Assembly: GCA_041655735.1 (NCBI GenBank)
Contig: JBBAEV010000035.1
Location: forward strand, 1 to 7,573
DNA length: 7,573 nucleotides
Reading direction: 5' to 3'
DNA from: JBBAEV01 sp041655735
GTDB taxonomy: Bacteria; Bacillota_I; Bacilli_A; RF39; UBA660
Numbering within the stretch: the first letter of the stretch is position 1; every line of letters starts with the position of its first letter. Below are positions 1 to 5,297 of this stretch, in pieces. The notes beneath the pieces were generated by a model. The model did no database searches. It was given only the letters and a program-made list of their open reading frames with translations, and had not been told where the DNA came from. The position numbers and the translations under genes were made by a program.

Positions 1-798
1 CAAATAGGCCTTACTGCACTGAAATTTCCATTGGCAAAAGAGTCCACAATTACTGCTGATATGATAGAAATAAAGGTCTCTCCCAAAGAATTAATAACAC
101 TTGCGTTAGGAAAGACTTCTGGTTTATCTACGGCCTCGGTATATGCTGAACGTTTTGGATATAGCGCTGGGGAAATGAGTCTAGATTTTGCCTCAGGGAC
201 GCTCGATATTGAGGGCAACCTAGATGCTTTTGCACCAGAAGATTCAATAATTCGCAAGGTACACCTTGTTACCCAAGAGGTCCAATATACAATCGCAGAG
301 GGCCTTTCTGTTGCTTCTAAAGAGATGCAACTAGCGGTGAAGGGGAACCTAAACGTAACTACGCTCCAAAAGGATTTCAATGGGATCTTGGATGATGTGT
401 GGTCTCTCGATCTCAAAGCAACTGGAGGAACTATCTTACCGGATGCTCAGATGGTCGCACAGTTGGGTATGTTTGCCACTGCTTCGCCTTGGATAGCCGA
501 TCCTAATAATTGGAAGTTCGACTCTGTCGCGATTAAAGCCCGTTCTCTAGAGGATGCCATCGTGTTAGACTCTTTAGCCTTAACAGCACCTTTAATGGAA
601 GCAACGGGTTCGGTTAGCCTGCCACGCGGAAATTCTCAAGCGGTTTCCATGAAGCTTAACGTCGAAAAGTTACACAGTCAGGTACGTACTGAATTGGCCC
701 CTATTGCCCTGTTTATGGGGCAAGAGATCCCCTCTGAGGCCTTTGAGTTTGACTTTGCTTGGGATGGCAATGGGATACCTCTCTTTACCTTCAATTGA
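1..798 (+). CDS. C-terminal part of an AsmA-like or repetitive periplasmic protein (5'-truncated by window)
   Basis: The reading frame is open from base 1 to the TGA at 796-798, giving 265 residues, so the true start lies upstream. The TTG at 31 is not a credible start because the frame is already open before it and no ribosome site precedes it. The protein has no membrane segment. It is rich in short alternating strands of the type LDIEGNL, LAVKGNL and MEATGSVSL, the pattern of the long beta-rich repeats of AsmA/TamB-like inner-membrane-anchored periplasmic proteins. Members of that group move lipids towards, or help assemble, the outer membrane. The assignment rests on this strand pattern and the envelope-gene setting, not on a diagnostic motif. 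A generic spirochaetal hypothetical protein is the alternative. The downstream transferase starts 97 bases later. The coding region is real with high confidence; the function is tentative. Confidence 0.72.
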   Translation, partial: QIGLTALKFPLAKESTITADMIEIKVSPKELITLALGKTSGLSTASVYAERFGYSAGEMSLDFASGTLDIEGNLDAFAPEDSIIRKVHLVTQEVQYTIAEGLSVASKEMQLAVKGNLNVTTLQKDFNGILDDVWSLDLKATGGTILPDAQMVAQLGMFATASPWIADPNNWKFDSVAIKARSLEDAIVLDSLALTAPLMEATGSVSLPRGNSQAVSMKLNVEKLHSQVRTELAPIALFMGQEIPSEAFEFDFAWDGNGIPLFTFN

Positions 799-839
799 CA
801 TCTTAGTAGTTTGACTCCATACTTATATGGGTTTAAAGT
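795..839 (+). promoter_or_regulatory. Candidate sigma-70 promoter(s) for the glycosylphosphotransferase gene
   Basis: Two overlapping candidates are visible. The first is a perfect TTGACA at 795-800 with CATACT 17 bases further on (818-823). The second is TTGACT at 811-816 with TAAAGT 17 bases further on (834-839). The first -35 box overlaps the stop codon of the preceding gene. Both have ideal spacing but only 4 of 6 matches in the -10 box. The next start codon is 57 to 73 bases downstream. This is a consensus-based prediction only. Confidence 0.4.
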
Positions 840-884
840 AATCATGGTAGTTATTTTAACGGTCCCTTAATAACAACATATAGT

Positions 885-890
885 GGTGAG
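885..890 (+). promoter_or_regulatory. Ribosome binding site deciding the ATG 896 start
   Basis: GGTGAG lies five bases before ATG 896. The in-frame GTG at 890 directly follows a TGA stop (887-889) and has no Shine-Dalgarno sequence at a usable distance, so the site favours ATG 896 as the start. Confidence 0.5.
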
Positions 891-895
891 TGGAG

Positions 896-2269
896 ATGGA
901 AGTAGAAAAAGATTATTCACAGTTTCTCCTTAAATTAATTGTAGATAGTATAATTATATTTATTGCTTGGTTTACTGCCTATGGACTTCGTTTCTATATT
1001 ATTCCTGGTGGTACGGGAGAGCCTTTATCGTTGTTTGCCGCTATGTCGGTATTGGTATGGCTTTTGTTCCTCTATTTTCTCAATCATAATCGATTATATC
1101 GTATTACCCCGAGTCTCACCTGGCAGGTAGAAATTCAACTGCTGTTATACAGTGCGGTTCAGGTATTTTTGACCTTGACGGTAATTCTTTACTACCTCTA
1201 TGGCAGAAGAGTCAGCCGTCTTACCATTGCTATTTTTATGGTAATTGTCTCCTTTTTGTTAATCCTTGAAAGAATAATAATCAACAGAAGAATCATCAGG
1301 TTACGTGCTTCTGGGAGAATGGCCAAACGGGTGTTATTGATTGGGTACGGTGCAGGTATTTCACGGTACATAAAAGAGGTTCAAACTCATCCTGAAAATG
1401 GACTTCAGATTGTGGGGCAATACAATGCTCTGCATCATGGCGATAGTCGCTATGTCCAGTTCGATGGTACTTTAGAGGATGTGCTGGCTACAGCAAAACC
1501 CCAGATTATAGTGATTGGATACCCGACAGCGCATCGAGTTGTTGAGAAGGAGATGATCGGTAAGTGTTATGATCTCATTCAACGGGTTTTAGTAATTCCA
1601 GATCTTCCCTATTCGATGATTGGGAGTAAGATCATTGACTTCCATTCTATTCCAGTGATGCAGCTCAATGATGTTTCAATTACCTTTTTCCAAAGGGTTG
1701 GTAAGCGAATTCTCGATTTCGTGTTGACTTTGATCGGAACCATCATTATTAGTCCACTTCTGTTAGTTTTGGCGTTATTAGTTAAGATCACCAGCCCCGG
1801 TCCAGTGTTGTATAAACAAAAACGGATTACTGAAGACGGTAAAGAGTTCACTATGCTAAAATTTCGTTCAATGACCAATCGCCCGCCGGGCGAAGAAGAT
1901 GGTAAGTGGACCACTAAGGATGATCCGAGGGTAACACCTTTTGGTAAATTTATCCGAAGAACTAGTTTAGATGAACTACCCCAACTATTTAATGTGTTAA
2001 AAGGGGAGATGAGTTTGATTGGGCCACGTCCTGAACGTCCTGAGTTAGTTGACCGTTTCGTCCATGAAATTCCTGGCTATCAGTTGCGCCATAAAGTAAA
2101 ATCTGGTATCACTGGGTGGGCCCAGGTGAATGGATATCGTGGTGACACTTCATTAGAGGGTCGTATTGAGTATGATTTGACCTATATAAAAAACTGGAGT
2201 TTTCTTCTCGATTTTAAGATTATAATTTTTACGTTTGTTCGTGGCTTTGTGAATAAAAATGCTTATTAA
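896..2269 (+). CDS. Polyprenyl-phosphate glycosylphosphotransferase (WcaJ/WbaP-type sugar transferase)
   Basis: This membrane enzyme transfers a sugar phosphate from a nucleotide sugar to undecaprenyl phosphate, the first step of exopolysaccharide or O-antigen assembly. From ATG 896 it has 457 residues, the usual length of the long form. Four N-terminal membrane helices lie near residues 9-31, 44-62, 82-101 and 109-125. A Rossmann-like domain follows, with GYGAG near 150-154 (CoA_binding_3 type). The catalytic Bac_transf domain begins with KRILDF (270-275) and a re-entrant helix containing the conserved Ser-Pro (286-287). It continues with LKFRSM (321-326), DPRVTPFG (343-350), the catalytic Asp-Glu pair in SLDELPQ (D359, E360), IGPRP (375-379) and SGITGWAQVNG (403-413). 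All key residues are present. The sugar (glucose, galactose or other) cannot be told from the sequence. An in-frame GTG at 890 would add two residues. The next gene follows after 20 bases, suggesting co-transcription. Confidence 0.95.
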   Translation: MEVEKDYSQFLLKLIVDSIIIFIAWFTAYGLRFYIIPGGTGEPLSLFAAMSVLVWLLFLYFLNHNRLYRITPSLTWQVEIQLLLYSAVQVFLTLTVILYYLYGRRVSRLTIAIFMVIVSFLLILERIIINRRIIRLRASGRMAKRVLLIGYGAGISRYIKEVQTHPENGLQIVGQYNALHHGDSRYVQFDGTLEDVLATAKPQIIVIGYPTAHRVVEKEMIGKCYDLIQRVLVIPDLPYSMIGSKIIDFHSIPVMQLNDVSITFFQRVGKRILDFVLTLIGTIIISPLLLVLALLVKITSPGPVLYKQKRITEDGKEFTMLKFRSMTNRPPGEEDGKWTTKDDPRVTPFGKFIRRTSLDELPQLFNVLKGEMSLIGPRPERPELVDRFVHEIPGYQLRHKVKSGITGWAQVNGYRGDTSLEGRIEYDLTYIKNWSFLLDFKIIIFTFVRGFVNKNAY

Positions 2270-2289
2270 CTAAAGGGAGAATATGGCAG

Positions 2290-3096
2290 ATGCGTGTAAA
2301 GAGACTTGTTGTTACCCTATTATTATGTGTGTTTCTCGTGCCACTATTCTCTTTGACACTTGAAGAGGTCCTTCCGGCTTTATCACGCGATCAGATAGAG
2401 CAGCTCTATGCGGGGGAGTTAGTCGAAGGCAAGTCATTTTCTTATGATGTGAAAATATTAGCGCCTCAAGGTTCAATCAGTGAACAACACTTGGTAGAAG
2501 CTTTACAAAAACCAGAGAGTTTCACCGTTGTCTCACTCTCTTACATTCCCTATTCCGAGGTGATGCAGGCCATGGCTAGTGCTCAGCGACAACTCTATAT
2601 CTTCAACACTATGCGTGCAATCTCCACCCAAGAGGGCATTACCTATATTTCCTACCGGGCAGGCAATAAGCCGAAGGAATTAATTGAGAAATCTTGGTAT
2701 TTAGAGACGCCCAAGAGTCGAAGTAGCTTGCCTGATCCTGTCTCCTCTACGGTCCCTCCTAAGGCTCAATATTATGTCTATCAAAAAGATTCAAGCTTTA
2801 AAAGTAATGTCTATCGCCACAGTTATATTACCACTGCCGATGAGATTTTTGTAAAAGTAGAGAATCTTGAGACGATGCGAGTTTTTGGTTTATTCAAGGC
2901 CGTTGAATCTGAGATGTTAGCTATTGCAATGTCTACGATGCAACTTGAAGATGGCTTATTGCTTAGCGCAATGGCAACCATTGAGGGACGAGATCCAGAG
3001 GTTAAGATCTTAGGTTATACTGTAGACCTTCCCAGTGCCTTCACGCGCCGTACTACGGCATTAGGTGAGTGGTTTAAAGATCAGCTCAATCGGTAA
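2290..3096 (+). CDS. Secreted protein of unknown function, resembling the spirochaetal DUF6675 family
   Basis: The 268-residue product starts at ATG 2290, ten bases after GGGAG (2275-2279). It opens with a clear Sec signal peptide: basic MRVKR, a hydrophobic core to about residue 20, and probable cleavage after S21. Cys13 lies in the core without a lipobox, so this is not an obvious lipoprotein and the mature protein is probably periplasmic. There are no other membrane segments and no catalytic motif I recognise. The middle (about residues 85-135) is mixed helix and strand, followed by a Pro/Ser-rich stretch near 140-155. The overall pattern, including a YVYQKD stretch and a strand-rich C-terminal half, recalls proteins annotated DUF6675 in Treponema and Sphaerochaeta; this is from memory and uncertain. 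It lies 20 bases after the transferase and is probably co-transcribed. Its last 11 bases overlap the 3' end of the opposing GT2 gene. A polysaccharide role would be inference from position only. Confidence 0.82.
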   Translation: MRVKRLVVTLLLCVFLVPLFSLTLEEVLPALSRDQIEQLYAGELVEGKSFSYDVKILAPQGSISEQHLVEALQKPESFTVVSLSYIPYSEVMQAMASAQRQLYIFNTMRAISTQEGITYISYRAGNKPKELIEKSWYLETPKSRSSLPDPVSSTVPPKAQYYVYQKDSSFKSNVYRHSYITTADEIFVKVENLETMRVFGLFKAVESEMLAIAMSTMQLEDGLLLSAMATIEGRDPEVKILGYTVDLPSAFTRRTTALGEWFKDQLNR

Positions 3097-3988
3097 CACC
3101 TCGGTTCTTCTTAAAACTCCTAAATCTTTTTAGATATAACAGGTACCCAGGAATATAAGCAGTCAGGGTGTATATATTCCAATTAAACTCCCGCGGGTTA
3201 TCTTTGTTAATAAAAAATGCCGAAAGTAAGTTTATTGAGTTTAATGTTTTATATTTAAGAGTTTTTGCAAGCCTAACACTGAGCCATTTATGGCGCATAT
3301 AGCTTTTAGGATTATTAAAAATTACCTTGTAAATATTTTTTGTATATCCATCTTCTCGGTATTCAGAAATTACTATTATAGTATGGAGGACATACATTGT
3401 GTAGTGTTGGTCAATTTGCATATAGATATAACTTTCAGGTATAAATTTTTCATCTTCATACACATCGAATAGATATGTTTTTAAGATCTCAGTTTTATAA
3501 AGCAACCCTGTATCACCATAAAAACCATGTTTTTGATAAAGGTCTGTTAATTGTGAATATTCAATGCCTTTAGGGAGGCCCGGCCCGTTAGGGGTCGCCT
3601 CATCAGAACCTCTTGTAGTAATAATTCCACTCAACTTTTCTTTTGAGGGAAGGTTGCGCCACGTAGAGAGTAAAACTTCAATAGCTGTATTGGTCAAGTA
3701 GTCATCTGAATCGATACAGATGAATAACTCAGTGTTACACTTTTTAACACCTGTGTTATGAGCACGTTGTTTCCCACCATTTTCTTGCTTGAAATACTCA
3801 ATTATAATTTTTTCTTCTTTTTTCCACTCTCCGATTATTTCTTTAGTGTTATCTGTAGATCCATCGTCGACTATTAACCAGATAAAATCTTGGGACGTTT
3901 GTTTGGTTAAACTGTTATAGAGCTGGGGAAGGATATATGCGCGATTATAGGTTGGTGTAAAAACTGTTATTGATTTGCTAGTGTTCAT
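3086..3988 (-). CDS. Family 2 (GT-A fold) glycosyltransferase
   Basis: This is a predicted cytoplasmic, inverting glycosyltransferase of 300 residues that uses a nucleotide sugar to extend a glycan. The GT2 pattern is complete: FTPTYNRAYILPQLYNSL at 10-27, the nucleotide-binding DDGSTDNT at 41-48, ENGGKQRAHNTG at 69-80, and the metal-binding DSDD at 93-96. A later FIPES (182-186) fits the acceptor side. There is no strong C-terminal membrane helix. ATG at 3986-3988 lies inside the end of the upstream GT4 gene (11-base overlap). Only a weak GAG precedes it, seven A bases away, so translational coupling is likely. Its TGA lies inside the 3' end of the convergent plus-strand gene. Sampled 60-base stretches such as 3301-3360 (25% G+C) and 3421-3480 (23%) are far more AT-rich than 2701-2760 (55%). 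Donor and acceptor sugars cannot be deduced. Confidence 0.93.
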   Translation of the reverse strand: MNTSKSITVFTPTYNRAYILPQLYNSLTKQTSQDFIWLIVDDGSTDNTKEIIGEWKKEEKIIIEYFKQENGGKQRAHNTGVKKCNTELFICIDSDDYLTNTAIEVLLSTWRNLPSKEKLSGIITTRGSDEATPNGPGLPKGIEYSQLTDLYQKHGFYGDTGLLYKTEILKTYLFDVYEDEKFIPESYIYMQIDQHYTMYVLHTIIVISEYREDGYTKNIYKVIFNNPKSYMRHKWLSVRLAKTLKYKTLNSINLLSAFFINKDNPREFNWNIYTLTAYIPGYLLYLKRFRSFKKNRGVTD

Positions 3989-5120
3989 TTTTTTTCTCTA
4001 ATATTGAACTATTATTTTGACTATATTCTTTTTCATAGCGCGCTATAGCCTGTTGTTTATCGTGGTTGTTTTTAATGTAAGTATGAGCTGCTTGTCCGAT
4101 TTTTAAACGCAGTTCTTTGTCTTCGTGGAGTTCTTTAATCAACTGAATGAACTGGTTTGGGTCATCAAGATTGCATAAAAATCCAGTTTTGTTATGTGTA
4201 ATCAAATCACGGTTGCCAATAATGTCTGTTGCCACAACCGGTTTTCCACTAGCCATAGCTTCTAAGATAGAAACAGGCATCCCTTCCCAAAGTGAAGTTT
4301 GGATATAAATATCGAATTTCTGGACATAGGCAATTGCTTCAGAACGGGAGAGTAATCCTGTAATGGTAATATTAGGAGCAGTGAGTATTTCACGTTGGGG
4401 GCCATCACCCACCCAGATGAATTGTAATTCCGGTAATTGCTCTGCAATTAAATTAAAAAGATGTGGGTTTCTTGCGGCTGTAATTCTTCCGCTGGTTACT
4501 ACATAGGGCTTTGTTGTTTCTACTCTTTGATTGAAATCTTGTAAATTAATAAAATTATTTATAACTATAGCGTTAGATGTAATTTTATGGGCATGGACTA
4601 ACTCGCCTTCAGAGACGGCGATTAACTTGCTTTTATTAAATTTATTGATACCATATTCAAGCATAAAAAAGATTTTGCGTGAGAAATTGCTTACATCTGT
4701 TCTTATAAAAGAAAATCCATGTGGGCTATATAAAATATGTTTACAAGGTGAAAACTTAGCAGCAATTCTTCCCAAGAGTCCGGCCTTGGATGAGTGGAGG
4801 TGGAGCGTATGAGGTTTGAAGGTTTTGATGGTTTTTCGGATAATTTTCGTAGCTGTAACATAATCTTTGAATGATCCCATGGGGACATACTGTAACGTAA
4901 CGTGTGATGATTGAAAGTCTTTTTCGTAGTTCTTGGGGGAGTCATTACGCAGAGAATGGAGAATGAGAACGGTAAAGCGGTCGGGGTTCAAATTGCAAGC
5001 AATGTCGCGAACAATTGCATAGACTCCAGTTGAGAAGCTTTCCACAACATATAGTACACGAGTCTTTTCTATAGTGGATAATGGTGTTTTCATGCCTGTA
5101 GTATAGTAGGTGTTATCCAT
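3978..5120 (-). CDS. Family 4 (GT-B fold) glycosyltransferase
   Basis: The 380-residue product is a retaining GT4-type sugar transferase. The N-terminal GT-B domain starts at TRVLYVVESFSTGV (20-33), followed by LHLHSSKAGLLGRIAA (106-121) and YSPHGF (131-136). The C-terminal donor domain carries SGRITAARNPHLF (210-222), WVGDGPQRE (236-244) and the EX7E signature with E279 and E287 in WEGMPVSILEAMASGKPVV, which contacts the nucleotide sugar. It probably adds a sugar to a lipid-linked intermediate at the cytoplasmic membrane. The start is uncertain: ATG 5118-5120 and ATG 5091-5093 (Met10) are both in frame, neither has a good ribosome site, and the conserved domain begins after both. The upstream frame stays open to a TAA at 5232-5234 but holds no ATG, GTG or TTG. 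It leads the two-gene minus-strand unit, and its last codons run through an A8 tract into the GT2 start. Confidence 0.93.
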   Translation of the reverse strand: MDNTYYTTGMKTPLSTIEKTRVLYVVESFSTGVYAIVRDIACNLNPDRFTVLILHSLRNDSPKNYEKDFQSSHVTLQYVPMGSFKDYVTATKIIRKTIKTFKPHTLHLHSSKAGLLGRIAAKFSPCKHILYSPHGFSFIRTDVSNFSRKIFFMLEYGINKFNKSKLIAVSEGELVHAHKITSNAIVINNFINLQDFNQRVETTKPYVVTSGRITAARNPHLFNLIAEQLPELQFIWVGDGPQREILTAPNITITGLLSRSEAIAYVQKFDIYIQTSLWEGMPVSILEAMASGKPVVATDIIGNRDLITHNKTGFLCNLDDPNQFIQLIKELHEDKELRLKIGQAAHTYIKNNHDKQQAIARYEKEYSQNNSSILEKKNEH

Positions 5121-5231
5121 TCTGTATAGGAGAATGAGGCTTTTAGTACTTTTACTCCTTAAAGTGTAGTAGACTATTAAAAATGGAATTAGTATAGTAA
5201 ACTCATATTGGTTTTGTAGTATTTTGTAACA

Positions 5232-5262
5232 TTATGATAGTTTGGCTTGTTTAGCCTATAAT
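5232..5262 (+). promoter_or_regulatory. Candidate promoter of the Omp85-like gene
   Basis: A perfect TATAAT -10 box lies at 5257-5262, 35 bases before the TTG start. The -35 side is weak: TTATGA at 5232-5237 with a 19-base spacer, or ATGATA at 5234-5239 with 17. A small inverted repeat, GGCT-TGTTT-AGCC (5244-5256), fills the spacer and touches the -10 box, a position where a regulator could act. This promoter and that of the opposing glycosyltransferase unit would both lie in the same 177-base gap. Confidence 0.4.
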
Positions 5263-5278
5263 ACGTAACTAATTTTAT

Positions 5279-5285
5279 AAGGAAG
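5279..5285 (+). promoter_or_regulatory. Ribosome binding site for the TTG start of the Omp85-like gene
   Basis: AAGGAAG lies 12 bases before TTG 5298, slightly longer than the usual gap. No ATG or GTG in the same frame lies between it and the signal peptide, so it supports the unusual TTG start. Confidence 0.5.
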
Positions 5286-5297
5286 TGTGTAACTACT

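Noticed and set aside
890..892. GTG 890 as the start of the glycosylphosphotransferase
   Set aside because: It follows a stop codon directly and has no ribosome site at a usable distance, while GGTGAG is correctly spaced from ATG 896. The difference is only two residues.
1609..1914. Minus-strand open frame of 101 codons
   Set aside because: It lies wholly inside the glycosylphosphotransferase gene, whose conserved catalytic motifs are on the other strand, and its product shows no recognisable domain.
2283..2300. ATG 2283 as a start for the secreted-protein gene
   Set aside because: It is in a different frame from the signal peptide and lies only three bases from the ribosome site; ATG 2290 gives the proper Sec signal.
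3988..3995. T8 run on the plus strand as an intrinsic terminator
   Set aside because: No GC-rich stem precedes it on the plus strand, and on the minus strand it is the coding A8 tract of the GT4/GT2 junction.
4531..4812. Plus-strand open frame of 93 codons
   Set aside because: It is the antisense of the GT4 catalytic gene, with no recognisable domain and no own ribosome site.
5134..5169. Tiny plus-strand frame MRLLVLLLLKV after AGGAGA
   Set aside because: Eleven codons only; the ribosome-site-like sequence abuts the ATG without room for a spacer, and no function can be supported.
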